DNA of 64,000 nucleotides from Flammeovirgaceae bacterium UBA1842 (GCA_002338655.1 DDIU01000049.1:239-64238); one strand, 5' to 3'; counted from the first letter of the stretch, positions 1 through 8,259 are shown. A program made the numbers and translations. Notes: generated from the letters alone by a model not told the origin.

Positions 1-123
1 TTCTTCGCTAAGTTTTTCCGATATTGGAAGGAAACACAAAAGGTGCTATTTTAGTGGTGACTTATGAAAGGTGGCACACGACCACATACATAGGCGTTGG
101 TAGCCATTTATGCGATGTGAAAA
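1..123. other. Left-edge non-coding stretch
   Basis: No gene can be supported here. Two plus-strand frames are open from the edge, to stops at about 54 and 66, so the tail of a gene outside the window is possible but cannot be chosen. The 3' part carries GGCGTTGGTAGCC (93-105), one arm of an inverted repeat whose other arm follows the next gene. Confidence 0.4.
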
Positions 124-854
124 ATGAGGAAATCTATAATTTTAATATCTCTTCTATTGATAGGATACGGAAAAACGTTTGCTGGATGGTATGAATGTCA
201 TACTTACCGAGGAACATTAGCAGGAGCAAGAATCCACCTGTATCTTCAATTTATGAATATTCATTCTACTTCTAAAGATTCTATCATCGTCAAGGGAATC
301 TATAAATATGATAAGATAAATGAACCAATAAACTTGCGAGGTGTTTTGCTCAACCAAAGAGTACTTAAATTAACTGAATTTCATGATGACAACCCATTTG
401 CAGAACTCCTTATGGAATGGGGCAAGGATAATGTAGATGGAATTTGGAACAGCTCTAATAAATCATATAAAATTCAACTTGAAAAGGTAGGTTATCTGTC
501 GGACATAGATGAGAAGAGAGTTAATGAACCAACGGATATCATGATGGAGTCGGCATTCAAAAATGAATATCTTATAGGCACTTATTTAAAAACAACTTTA
601 GATCAAAGGGCCAAAATGACTCAATTGAAAGTTATTGATAAGAAAACTAATCAATTAAAACACTTAATTAAATTTGATAATAAAGATAAGCCAATCGGAA
701 ATGTAATGACTGATATTTTTTCAAATGTGACTATTTGGAAAACACCGAAAGCCTTACTTATTAATGTAGATGACGGACATATGGGCGGCTCATTCTTTAT
801 GACATATAATGAATCTCTCCATGAGTTTGTTATAGATGAATAACGGCTACCAAC
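96..854. repeat. 10-bp inverted repeat bracketing the first gene
   Basis: GTTGGTAGCC at 96-105 and its exact reverse complement GGCTACCAAC at 845-854 flank the coding region. The right arm starts two bases after the stop codon. The layout recalls the ends of attC-like sites around mobile cassettes, but no complete folded attC and no integrase are visible, so the cassette reading is inference. Confidence 0.35.
124..843 (+). CDS. Secreted protein of unknown function
   Basis: The family is not recognised. The 239-residue product starts with a short basic end and a hydrophobic stretch (about residues 4-20, ending near TFAG) that looks like a Sec signal peptide, so it is probably periplasmic or exported. 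The rest is soluble, rich in Lys, Asp and Asn, with no Cys cluster or known catalytic motif. It stands alone, with no partner on either side, and lies inside a 10-bp inverted repeat and next to a multi-hairpin repeat. That placement suggests an accessory gene. The ATG start is the first base triplet after a short leader and gives the signal peptide. Confidence 0.65.
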   Translation: MRKSIILISLLLIGYGKTFAGWYECHTYRGTLAGARIHLYLQFMNIHSTSKDSIIVKGIYKYDKINEPINLRGVLLNQRVLKLTEFHDDNPFAELLMEWGKDNVDGIWNSSNKSYKIQLEKVGYLSDIDEKRVNEPTDIMMESAFKNEYLIGTYLKTTLDQRAKMTQLKVIDKKTNQLKHLIKFDNKDKPIGNVMTDIFSNVTIWKTPKALLINVDDGHMGGSFFMTYNESLHEFVIDE

Positions 855-900
855 AATTATGTAGAAAATCATATGCTAAGCACCTTGTAGTTAGGATTGT

Positions 901-1023
901 GCGATTTGTATCGCCCCCTATTCGACATTTGTAATGTCGAATAATTAACATTGGATTTATAATCCACTTCTAGTATTGGATTGAAAACCCATTGGTACTA
1001 CTTCAGGATTGCATATCCTGAAG
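901..1023. repeat. Multi-hairpin repeat, copy 1
   Basis: A run of short perfect hairpins: GCGAT-N4-ATCGC (901-914), ATTCGACATT-TGT-AATGTCGAAT (920-942), TGGATT-TAT-AATCCA (952-966) and CTTCAGGAT-N5-ATCCTGAAG (1001-1023). The second and last hairpins recur almost unchanged in copies near 1929-2020 and 3159-3262. It resembles REP-type extragenic repeats, with each loop closed by a different stem. Confidence 0.75.
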
Positions 1024-1082
1024 AGGTTAGGGTAGCTCAGACGATACACACAGCTCTATTCTAAAAATGAAAAATCAAAAAT

Positions 1083-1928
1083 ATGAGAACGCTAATATTA
1101 AATGATGGCAACAAAATTCCAATAGTAGGTTTTGGTACTTACAAAGCAACAGAGCAGGAAGGAATTGAGGCGGTCAAGAATGCCTTAATAAGTGGCTACC
1201 GATTAATTGATACTGCCGCTATTTATGGAAATGAGGAGGCTATTGGAAAAGGTATTGAAGCAAGTGGAGTTCCAAGAGAAGAAATTATTGTGACCACTAA
1301 AGTATGGCGTGAAAACTTGGGCTATGAACAAACGAATGCTGCTTTTGAAGAATCCCTTGCTAAACTGAATCTTAACTACATCGACTTATATTTGATACAC
1401 TGGCCAGCCAATGCTAAAAATTATGACCATTGGCAAAAAACCAATGCCGATACTTGGCGCAAAATGGAAGAGTTACAAGCTGAAGGAAAAATCAAATCAA
1501 TTGGAGTCAGTAATTTTTGGCAGGAACACTTGGAAGCACTTTTTCAAACTGCGAAAGTGATTCCTTCAGTTAATCAGATAGAGTTTCATCCAGGTTACTG
1601 GCAACCAGAACTTACCAAATATTGTATAGCACAAGGTATTGCCGTTGAATCCTGGTCGCCATTGGCAAGAGGTAAAGTATTTGGAAATGGGATTTTAATA
1701 GAAATTGCTAAAAAGCATAACAAATCAGTTTCCCAGATTTGTCTGCGTTGGATTATTCAGCACAATGTGATTGTTATCCCAAAATCAACCTCACCGGAAA
1801 GAATTAAGGAAAACATCAATCTGTTTGATTTTGAATTATCGGAAGAAGAGATGAAACAAATAAACAACCTTCCACAAATGGGCTTTAGTGGAGAAGTGCC
1901 CAATATTTGGCCTGATAGGAAATACTAG
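1083..1928 (+). CDS. Aldo/keto reductase
   Basis: NAD(P)H-dependent reductase of aldehydes, ketones or 2-keto sugars; cytosolic. At 281 residues it matches the bacterial 2,5-diketo-gluconate reductase-like (AKR5) group in length. The catalytic tetrad is visible: Asp43 and Tyr48 in DTAAIYGNE, Lys73 in TTKVW, and His106 in LIHWP. The cofactor end carries IPKSTSPERIKEN (about 240-252), the usual phosphate-binding loop. It is monocistronic and lies between two copies of the multi-hairpin repeat, so it may have moved with its surroundings. The real substrate cannot be read from sequence. Confidence 0.9.
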   Translation: MRTLILNDGNKIPIVGFGTYKATEQEGIEAVKNALISGYRLIDTAAIYGNEEAIGKGIEASGVPREEIIVTTKVWRENLGYEQTNAAFEESLAKLNLNYIDLYLIHWPANAKNYDHWQKTNADTWRKMEELQAEGKIKSIGVSNFWQEHLEALFQTAKVIPSVNQIEFHPGYWQPELTKYCIAQGIAVESWSPLARGKVFGNGILIEIAKKHNKSVSQICLRWIIQHNVIVIPKSTSPERIKENINLFDFELSEEEMKQINNLPQMGFSGEVPNIWPDRKY

Positions 1929-2020
1929 ATATTGCTACTCAATATCGTTGGTAACGATATAAAACCTTCCAAGTATGGATTAAAAATCCGGGTACTGCTT
2001 CAGGATTGCATATCCTGAAG
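1929..2020. repeat. Multi-hairpin repeat, copy 2
   Basis: Contains GATATTG-N5-CAATATC (1929-1947), overlapping ATATCGTT-N3-AACGATAT (1942-1960), then a GGAT-AAAAATCC stem and CTTCAGGAT-N5-ATCCTGAAG (1998-2020). The last hairpin is identical to that in copy 1. The first hairpin begins at the base after the reductase stop codon and may also end its transcript. Confidence 0.7.
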
Positions 2021-2062
2021 AGGTTCAAGAGGTTAGCTGAAACCTCAAAGTAATTGGTCGTA

Positions 2063-2626
2063 TTAAATTAGTGAATGCAAATAATTAGCTGAGTTGATTA
2101 GTCCATTTTTTCTTAAGTTATCTAAAACCCCATACTCATCTAAATCAGGGTTCCTCCTATTTAATACAAGCTTTCTAAAAGCTTCCAATGCTTTCACATG
2201 ATTTAAGTCAATGATATCTGCAATAAAGTCATCCGCAGATTTCGCAACCAATCCAAAAGAAGCTAGATAGTCCTCTGGAAAATCTTTCAAATTATTAGTT
2301 ACTATCACATTTGCATTAGTTTTTATTGCAGCAGCAAGTACATGACGGTCATTCTCATCAGGTAGTGTTAAACCTGGAATTAAAGGTTCGTAATTTGCTA
2401 CTAATGCATCTGGGAATGCTAAATTGGCACGATTAGATCTTTTCTTAATTTCCTTCTTGCTGATACCTTTTCTTTCCATTACACTTTCCCACTCATTAAA
2501 AATATGACTACTCCATTTCGGAGTGAATAATTCATAATGAGCAAACCAAAAAAGTAAATCTCTAATCTCAATCGGATAAATTACATTAGTGTCAAGAACA
2601 CATGTGAATCGTATACTATGAATCAT
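2063..2626 (-). CDS. PIN-domain toxin (putative RNase)
   Basis: The 187-residue protein has a PIN-domain start, with the first acidic metal ligand in CVLDTNVIYP (residues about 9-18), a middle acidic site around FNEWESV (about 44-50), and TNNLKDFP (about 109-116) near the third. PIN toxins of type II toxin-antitoxin modules cut RNA using a Mg-binding acidic cluster. Its start overlaps the end of the upstream HTH gene by 11 bp, the usual translational coupling in such modules. The target RNA is unknown. The module is bracketed by multi-hairpin repeats. Confidence 0.8.
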   Translation of the reverse strand: MIHSIRFTCVLDTNVIYPIEIRDLLFWFAHYELFTPKWSSHIFNEWESVMERKGISKKEIKKRSNRANLAFPDALVANYEPLIPGLTLPDENDRHVLAAAIKTNANVIVTNNLKDFPEDYLASFGLVAKSADDFIADIIDLNHVKALEAFRKLVLNRRNPDLDEYGVLDNLRKNGLINSANYLHSLI

Positions 2627-3071
2627 ATAGCCCTAACTCTTCGTCAGACTTCATAATATCAATCAGAAGTTGTTCTCGCTTCAATTTCATCTTTTTCTTA
2701 TAATTCATTACGTCTTCGAATTTAACTCTACGATGCCTTCCTACCATAGTGAAAGGAATGTCTCCTTTCTCAAGCAATTTTACAATATGAGGCCTTGAAC
2801 AACCTAATAATTCAGCTGCCGCTTGAGTAGTCATTTCAGTTGCAATGGGCACTAAAGAAATTGGCTTACCTTGACTGGTTGCTTTTAATATTTTTGCCAA
2901 AAGTTTAAGCGCTTTTAGAGGAATTTTGATTTTTTCAGCAGTTTCCTCAATTTCGATAGCTGGATTTTCTGAACGTAAATCTTCTAAGGTGGCTGCAAGA
3001 GCATTATATGATTCCATTGCTGCAATCTGTTCTTTTTTAGAAGGTTTCTTTAAGTCGTTAAAGTATTCCAT
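2616..3071 (-). CDS. HTH (excisionase-type) antitoxin
   Basis: The first gene of a two-gene unit with the PIN protein. The C-terminal half has an excisionase-like winged helix: TTQAAAELLGCSRPHIVKLL (about 80-99) followed by FTMVGRHRRVKFEDV, the usual helix-turn-helix plus wing. The N-terminal part is acidic and helical and probably binds the toxin. By family precedent it neutralises the PIN toxin and represses its own operon. The antitoxin-first order with an 11-bp overlap supports this. The start ATG at 3069-3071 is the only sensible one. Confidence 0.78.
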   Translation of the reverse strand: MEYFNDLKKPSKKEQIAAMESYNALAATLEDLRSENPAIEIEETAEKIKIPLKALKLLAKILKATSQGKPISLVPIATEMTTQAAAELLGCSRPHIVKLLEKGDIPFTMVGRHRRVKFEDVMNYKKKMKLKREQLLIDIMKSDEELGLYDS

Positions 3072-3158
3072 TTAGTTTAAATTTTCATCCATTATACAAG
3101 TATAAACGAAATAAACGAAACGAAGTTGTATTACAAAATAATTTTAATAAAAACCCCT

Positions 3159-3262
3159 ATTCGACATTTGTAATGTCGAATAATTAAACCAGAAATTATA
3201 TTCCACTTCTAGATCTGGATTAAAAATCCATGGGTACTTCTTCAGGATTGCAAATCCTGAAG
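3159..3262. repeat. Multi-hairpin repeat, copy 3
   Basis: Has ATTCGACATT-TGT-AATGTCGAAT (3159-3181), identical to copy 1, a TGGATTAAAAATCCA stem (about 3217-3231) and CTTCAGGAT-N5-ATCCTGAAG (3240-3262) with one loop base changed. The strong stem conservation with a drifting loop and spacer suggests selection on, or recognition of, the hairpin. Confidence 0.75.
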
Positions 3263-3302
3263 AGGTTCATGAGATTATGAGGTTCTTCCTTTGGCACTTT
3301 GC

Positions 3303-3336
3303 GCAAAAAAGAGGCTGGTTCTTTGAACCAGCCTCT
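3303..3336 (-). terminator. Rho-independent terminator of ilvE
   Basis: On the minus strand a perfect stem AGAGGCTGGTTC-N3-GAACCAGCCTCT (3310-3336) is followed by a run of six T (3305-3310 region). It lies 26 bp after the ilvE stop codon. Confidence 0.85.
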
Positions 3337-3361
3337 CAAACCAAATTGTCTGTGAAACAAT

Positions 3362-4426
3362 CTAAACTTTACTTACCCAATTAAAACGGTCATCAATACG
3401 GCCAAGTTTTATATCATCGAGTTCTTTTAACACTTTTTGTGAAAATACCCTACCTTCTACCGGAGGAAGTTGAAAATCCTCGTCTTTATATCCTATCAAA
3501 TCAATAGGCGCAATGGTGGCAGCTGTACCGGCACCGAACGCCTCTTGTAACCTTCCTTCCCTAGCAGCTGCCACTACCTCGGCTACCTCTACTTTACGTT
3601 CTTCAACCGTCATGCCCCAATCCCTTGCCAAGGCAAGTACGCTGTCTCTGGTAATGCCATTGAGAATAGTATCGCCCAATGCTGGTGTAATGAGTTTGCC
3701 ATCAATTACAAACATCACGTTCATGGTGCCTGACTCTTCTATGTATTTGTGGTCTCTGCCATCTGTCCATACAAGTTGGTCATAGCCCTTATCTTGTGCC
3801 AATTTTGCAGGGTAAATTGCCGGCCCATAGTTACAGCCCGTTTTGCAATAGCCGCTGCCTCCTTCCACCGCCCTTACGTAATGATCCTCTATCTTCACTT
3901 TTACTGGTTTGGCGTAATATGCGCCTACCGGACAAGTGATAATCATAAATTTGAAACTTTCTGAAGGCCGAATGCCAATATAATCGTCATTAGAAAACAT
4001 AAAAGGCCGAATGTATAGTGCCGTCCCAGGTACGTCTGGTACCCATTGATTATCTAGCTTCAAAAGTTCGTTGAGCCCTTCAAAAAATATTTGTTCTGGC
4101 AGCTGCGGCATGCACATTCTGTTTGCAGAAATATTTAGCCTTTCAAAATTTTTATCAGCACGAAATACATTGACCTGGCCTTTTTCATCTTTAAAAGCCT
4201 TCAGGCCTTCAAATATTGAAATGCCGTAGTGTAATGCAGGACTTGCAGGGCTAATGCGCATCGCCTCGTAAGGCTCTATTCTCAGGTTGTTCCATTCACC
4301 ATTGCGATATTCTGCAGTAAACATGTGATCGGAATACACTTTCCCGAACTGTATATTGTTAAAATCAACTTGGTCGATTTTAGAATTGGCAGTTTTGTTA
4401 ATTGATATGTTCAATGTCTCTGTCAT
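3362..4426 (-). CDS. ilvE: Branched-chain amino acid aminotransferase
   Basis: PLP enzyme moving the amino group between glutamate and the keto acids of Leu, Ile and Val. At 354 residues it fits the class IV (mitochondrial/BCAT-like) family. The PLP lysine is Lys195 in GYCKTGCNYGP. The substrate region around ALHYGISIFEGLKAF (64-78) and the cofactor loop GTAATIAPID near residue 300 are clear. It is monocistronic, with its own terminator and a promoter that holds a palindrome, so control of this gene by a DNA-binding regulator is possible. Confidence 0.95.
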   Translation of the reverse strand: MTETLNISINKTANSKIDQVDFNNIQFGKVYSDHMFTAEYRNGEWNNLRIEPYEAMRISPASPALHYGISIFEGLKAFKDEKGQVNVFRADKNFERLNISANRMCMPQLPEQIFFEGLNELLKLDNQWVPDVPGTALYIRPFMFSNDDYIGIRPSESFKFMIITCPVGAYYAKPVKVKIEDHYVRAVEGGSGYCKTGCNYGPAIYPAKLAQDKGYDQLVWTDGRDHKYIEESGTMNVMFVIDGKLITPALGDTILNGITRDSVLALARDWGMTVEERKVEVAEVVAAAREGRLQEAFGAGTAATIAPIDLIGYKDEDFQLPPVEGRVFSQKVLKELDDIKLGRIDDRFNWVSKV

Positions 4427-4452
4427 GGTGGTATTAGATGTGTTTAACGCAA

Positions 4453-4479
4453 CTAACGTTCGTTAGGATCGCAAAATTA
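4453..4479 (-). promoter_or_regulatory. ilvE promoter with palindrome
   Basis: On the minus strand TAATTTTG (4479-4472) matches the Bacteroidota -7 box TAnnTTTG. Just downstream is the perfect palindrome CTAACGTTCGTTAG (4453-4466), at or just after the expected transcription start. It could be an operator or a 5' hairpin. Confidence 0.45.
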
Positions 4480-4509
4480 ACAAAATTATAGTTGCAGAAA
4501 AATCTTTGG

Positions 4510-5058
4510 TTACTTTCTAGCAATCCAAGGTGTCTCGGGGGCACCCAATTCAGCTGTCATTTTACGGCTGAGCACAAACAGAAAATCTGAAAGTCGGTTT
4601 ATAAATTGAATGGTTATCGGGGGCACGTCTTCATGATCCGCCAATGCAATAATCTGTCGCTCTGCTCTACGACAAACACAACGGGCAATATGGCAAAAAG
4701 AGACAGATTGATGCCCTCCGGGAAGCACAAAATTTTTCATTGGCTCCAGTGTTTCTTCCATCTGGTCAATACTTTTTTCCAAAGCAACTACATCCTTCTC
4801 CGTAAGTGCGGGTACTTTTACTTTAGTATTGCCTGGCTCTGTGGCCAATATAGATCCCAGTGTGAATAACCTATCCTGAATTTCTACTAATATATCATGT
4901 CGGTTGCTGTTGACCGGCTGATCACGCAGTAAACCAATATGGGAATTTAATTCATCAACTGTTCCGTAGGATTCAATACGTATATGGGCTTTTGATACCC
5001 TGGCACCACCAAATAATGCGGTTGTTCCTTTATCTCCGGTTTTGGTGTATACTTTCAT
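4510..5058 (-). CDS. Cob(I)alamin adenosyltransferase (PduO type)
   Basis: Transfers the adenosyl group of ATP to cob(I)alamin to make adenosylcobalamin. The 182-residue protein has the PduO-type N-terminal ATP motif KTGDKGTTALFGG (about 6-18) and the C-terminal INRLSDFLFVLSRK helix, with a conserved Arg cluster (RCVCRRAERQI, about 127-137). The downstream ABC ATPase gene ends at the adjacent base of this gene's start, so the two are probably cotranscribed, though no functional tie is obvious. The adenosylcobalamin-dependent partner is not in the window. Confidence 0.9.
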   Translation of the reverse strand: MKVYTKTGDKGTTALFGGARVSKAHIRIESYGTVDELNSHIGLLRDQPVNSNRHDILVEIQDRLFTLGSILATEPGNTKVKVPALTEKDVVALEKSIDQMEETLEPMKNFVLPGGHQSVSFCHIARCVCRRAERQIIALADHEDVPPITIQFINRLSDFLFVLSRKMTAELGAPETPWIARK

Positions 5059-5775
5059 TTAACTAGTATGTTCAGGCTGTCGGGTAATGTTCGTGTTAAT
5101 ATCATCAAATTCCACCAGTCCATCACGCATTCTTACTATACGGTGGGCATAATGGGCGATATCATCTTCGTGTGTTACCATGATTATGGTATTTCCAGCG
5201 TCATGTAACTGCTGAAACAAGTCCATGATTTCATAAGAAGTTTTCGAATCGAGGTTTCCAGTAGGTTCATCAGCAAGGATAATACTTGGCTTATTTACCA
5301 ATGCCCTTGCTATGGCCACCCTTTGTCGTTGACCTCCCGAAAGTTCGTTGGGTTTATGATGAAACCGATCACTCAAGCTTACATTTTCAAGTGCTTGCAT
5401 GGCTATTTCCTCTCTTTCGGATTTGCCATAGCCTGCATAAATTAATGGCAGTGCCACATTTTCCAATGCAGAAGCCCGTGGTAAAAGATTGAAAGTTTGA
5501 AATACGAAGCCAATCTCCTTATTTCTAATTTCAGCCAGTTCATTTTCAGTAAGGTCACTTACCATTTGGTTATTCAAAACATAGGAGCCATTGGTAGGTG
5601 TATCAAGACAACCTATGATGTTCATTAATGTGGACTTACCTGAACCTGATGGCCCCATAAAAGCCACATACTCTCCCCTGTTGATTTCCAAAGTAATGGA
5701 TTTCAAAGCCTCTACCGTTTGGTTACCCATTTTGTAAATCTTCGAAATTTCACTTGTCTCTATTATCTTGCTCAT
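5059..5775 (-). CDS. ABC transporter ATP-binding protein (MacB/LolD-like)
   Basis: ATPase subunit of a MacB/LolD-type export or lipoprotein-release system. From the chosen start the product has 238 residues. Motifs in order: Walker A GPSGSGKST, Q-loop in FVFQTFNLLPRASALENV, signature LSGGQRQRVAIARAL, Walker B IILADEPTGNLDS and the H-loop in MVTHEDD. The ATG at 5773-5775 is preferred: the longer frame begins at a GTG at 5814 and adds 13 residues with no family counterpart. No permease gene is adjacent, so the membrane partner lies elsewhere. Confidence 0.92.
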   Translation of the reverse strand: MSKIIETSEISKIYKMGNQTVEALKSITLEINRGEYVAFMGPSGSGKSTLMNIIGCLDTPTNGSYVLNNQMVSDLTENELAEIRNKEIGFVFQTFNLLPRASALENVALPLIYAGYGKSEREEIAMQALENVSLSDRFHHKPNELSGGQRQRVAIARALVNKPSIILADEPTGNLDSKTSYEIMDLFQQLHDAGNTIIMVTHEDDIAHYAHRIVRMRDGLVEFDDINTNITRQPEHTS

Positions 5776-5885
5776 GAGTAGTAAGTTAACCTTTCCAAAT
5801 TTAAACCTTATCACGAAGAACGGAAAGAGTAAACATTGATAATACCTTATTTACTTAAACGGTGAATAATACAGGCAAGTGTAAA

Positions 5886-6773
5886 TTATGGCATAGCGTG
5901 CTCATATTGAGCCGATTCATCGATGTTTTGTTTTAAATGGTCCAATGTCCTTTTGATCACAATCCCGTCCTTAAGTATTCTGGTATGTCCAAGGCCTTGT
6001 GTTTTCATATACTGTGCAGTGGGATATTTCCTAATAATTGCCTCCGGATGCTTTGAGGACACCTCTTCGTCATCCTCATCATAAATCAAGAGGAGCTCCA
6101 TTGGTTTTAACTGATCGATGACATATTCGGCTGAAAATTCTTCAAAGGCCTTCCCAAATTTTTGTTCAATATAACTTTCAAAATAAGGAACCATGCGCTC
6201 AGAAGCCCTAATCTTTTTTCTAAATTCTTTCACAATCTCACTTCCTATAGTTGGACTACTTATCATGACCAACTTATCTGTCCCTACTCCATTGATAACA
6301 GAATGCATGGCTGACACTCCGCCCAATGAGTGACCGACAATCATTTCAAAACCTCTATATTTTTCATTTAAGAGCTCAATAATTTTAGCAAACTCCAATA
6401 TGTGGGAAGTTTTACCTTCCGACTGCCCATGACCAGTAGCATCAAACGACACTACTTTATAGCCGGCCTCATTATAGGAAGAAATAAATTTCCTGAACTG
6501 TGTACCTCGTCCCATCCAACCATGAACCATGAGAACGGGATTACCCTCTCCCCATTCATACACTTGAATTGCCTTCCCGTCAAAATCGATTTTATATTTA
6601 TTCGCTTGCTCTGCGGCCTCAACTTCTCCATACGGAAGTTTATATTTTGCAGTCGAAAAAAATATGTTTACAAACCACCTTTGGGCCAACCAAGGTACTA
6701 AAAACTCAACCTTAGGAAATGTCCACGAAATTATTCTCAATGGTAATGGGGTTTTTATACTGTTTTTCTTCAT
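5886..6773 (-). CDS. Alpha/beta hydrolase
   Basis: A 295-residue serine hydrolase. The oxyanion-hole region is HGWMGRGTQF (about 83-92), the nucleophile elbow GHSLGG (about 146-151), the acid probably in LLIYDEDDEEVSS (about 229-241) and the histidine in GLGHTRIL (about 261-268). The substrate is unknown. It lies directly downstream of a TetR-type regulator on the same strand, and a perfect 14-bp palindrome sits in the 40-bp gap, 9 bp before the start codon. It is therefore probably the regulator's target. Confidence 0.85.
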   Translation of the reverse strand: MKKNSIKTPLPLRIISWTFPKVEFLVPWLAQRWFVNIFFSTAKYKLPYGEVEAAEQANKYKIDFDGKAIQVYEWGEGNPVLMVHGWMGRGTQFRKFISSYNEAGYKVVSFDATGHGQSEGKTSHILEFAKIIELLNEKYRGFEMIVGHSLGGVSAMHSVINGVGTDKLVMISSPTIGSEIVKEFRKKIRASERMVPYFESYIEQKFGKAFEEFSAEYVIDQLKPMELLLIYDEDDEEVSSKHPEAIIRKYPTAQYMKTQGLGHTRILKDGIVIKRTLDHLKQNIDESAQYEHAMP

Positions 6774-6781
6774 ATTAATAC

Positions 6782-6795
6782 AGACCGATCGGTCT
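6782..6795. promoter_or_regulatory. Putative TetR operator before the hydrolase gene
   Basis: Perfect palindrome AGACCGATCGGTCT. A related sequence, AGACCAACCGGTCGGT (reverse strand), overlaps the regulator's own promoter, which supports both as binding sites of the TetR protein. Confidence 0.6.
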
Positions 6796-6813
6796 TTTTT
6801 GGTTCAAAAAATT

Positions 6814-7407
6814 TTATATTAAAATACTCTGCGTGATAAATTTTTTCATGTGTTCGGCAGTAACTTCAACACTGTCCTTGTTTCCATCTACTCTGGATAA
6901 CACAATGGCTCCTTCGAGAGTAGCGATAATTACCGTTGCCATTTGCTTTATATTGACATCGCTTTTTACTTCCCCAGCGCTTATCCCCTCTTTCAATTTT
7001 ATCTCAATATAGTTTCTCAAAATAATAATCGATTCCCTCGCTTTTTCTTTGAGTGCAGGATGTGTATTGGTAGAATCTATGGCAGTATTGAATATTGGAC
7101 ATCCACCACCTTGCACCATCGGGTCATCAATAAATGAAACGAACACATCAACCACGGCCAATATCTTCTCTGTTGGGGTAGATACTTTATCCAATGTTTC
7201 ACGAAATCTCCTGAGTACCCTTTGGTAATTATGGTTAAAGGCCTCCACCGCTATTTCATCCTTATTTTTAAAGTGATTATAAATGCCACCTTTCTTAAGG
7301 CCAGTGGCTTCCATGATGTGGCTGAGCGAACAGGCATGGTATCCATAGGTATTGAATAGCGCAGCTGAGCTTTCAATTATACGTTCTCTTGTAGATAATT
7401 CATCCAT
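6814..7407 (-). CDS. TetR/AcrR-family transcriptional regulator
   Basis: A 197-residue one-component repressor. The N-terminal helix-turn-helix spans about residues 8-55: TRERIIESSAALFNTYGYH, then LSHIMEATGLKKGGIYNHFKNKDEI. The C-terminal ligand-binding part is all-helical, with VQGGGCPIFNTAIDS (about 95-109) typical of the YcdC/TetR_C_16-like group. It is upstream of, and on the same strand as, the hydrolase gene. Palindromes in both promoters suggest that it represses itself and the hydrolase until an inducer binds. The inducer is unknown. Confidence 0.92.
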   Translation of the reverse strand: MDELSTRERIIESSAALFNTYGYHACSLSHIMEATGLKKGGIYNHFKNKDEIAVEAFNHNYQRVLRRFRETLDKVSTPTEKILAVVDVFVSFIDDPMVQGGGCPIFNTAIDSTNTHPALKEKARESIIILRNYIEIKLKEGISAGEVKSDVNIKQMATVIIATLEGAIVLSRVDGNKDSVEVTAEHMKKFITQSILI

Positions 7408-7408
7408 A

Positions 7409-7434
7409 GTACCGACCGGTTGGTCTCAAAGATA
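7409..7434 (-). promoter_or_regulatory. tetR promoter with overlapping operator
   Basis: TATCTTTG (7434-7427, minus strand) matches TAnnTTTG. The near-palindrome ACCGACCGGTTGGTCT (7411-7426) abuts it on the downstream side and covers the expected transcription start, the standard place for autorepression. Confidence 0.55.
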
Positions 7435-7456
7435 ATAAAAAATTATTTATTTCAAA

Positions 7457-8221
7457 TTATTTCGCCTTGAAATCGAAGCTTTTTGTTTCATAGCTATAGT
7501 CATGTGGATTATAGGTACGTTCTGAACAGTGTACATTATTGTCATTATCCACCAATATTACTGTTGAACATCGAGAGCCATAATTTTCACTTTTTATAAA
7601 CATGGGTGACAACATAGCCTCTTTTTCATATCCTACTCCAGTATCTGGAAGTTGATTGTCAGGTGCTTTCAGATCATCATAAAGTGTCGCAAAAAGATGT
7701 TCAGCCGTAATTTCATTATTGGCAATCACCTTTTCAACCTTCTCTTTTCCTTTAATTACCTTAGGCCAGGGCGTATTAAACAGGGCGTTGCTCAATCCAT
7801 GGACACCTGCTTTGATTTTATGAACGCCTTTTTGGTAGTTTCCATAATATTGAAGTTCATCAACATCACCACAGATAATATTGAACCCATTGTAGTTATT
7901 GCCTTTTTGTGCAACATTTTCCAAGTATTGAGAAGCATCTATTCCCTTTTTCAAATAATCAGAAACCAAATGCCCCCGACTGGGTGCATTGGGCTTAATA
8001 TTTTTCAAGTCTCTATAATTGGTCAGTAAGCTTATCTTTCCCGCAGTAGTCAAACCTAGCCATGTACCTCCAGCTTCCAAGTCCTTTCCAGCCAGGATAC
8101 TCCTATCCTCCTCCCAAAAATCAAGTGGTTTAGTTGGTCGACCGTAAAATTCATCCCGGTTAGCCGCTATTATCAGCTTATAGGTGGGGTGTACTTTGTA
8201 ACCAAGTAAAATCAAACACAT
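7457..8221 (-). CDS. NRDE/TANGO2-family protein
   Basis: A 254-residue member of the NRDE (TANGO2) family. The N-terminal Cys2 of MCLILL and the eponymous motif in AANRDEFYGRPT (about 19-30) are both present, as is GGTWLGL (about 51-57). The C-terminal SRCSTVILVD (about 217-226) is also typical. The fold resembles Ntn-hydrolases, with Cys2 as possible nucleophile. Family members have been linked to Golgi organisation and haem handling in eukaryotes, but the bacterial role is unknown. It sits between the TetR gene and rnhB on the same strand. Confidence 0.88.
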   Translation of the reverse strand: MCLILLGYKVHPTYKLIIAANRDEFYGRPTKPLDFWEEDRSILAGKDLEAGGTWLGLTTAGKISLLTNYRDLKNIKPNAPSRGHLVSDYLKKGIDASQYLENVAQKGNNYNGFNIICGDVDELQYYGNYQKGVHKIKAGVHGLSNALFNTPWPKVIKGKEKVEKVIANNEITAEHLFATLYDDLKAPDNQLPDTGVGYEKEAMLSPMFIKSENYGSRCSTVILVDNDNNVHCSERTYNPHDYSYETKSFDFKAK

Positions 8222-8259
8222 AAGGCAAATTTAAACATATTGAAGGTAAGTAAATGTCG

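Noticed and set aside
3285..3312. TTTGGCACTTTGCGC as a sigma-54 promoter
   Set aside because: The distance between GGC and TTGC is too short for a -24/-12 pair, and it lies between a repeat and a terminator with no gene downstream in that sense.
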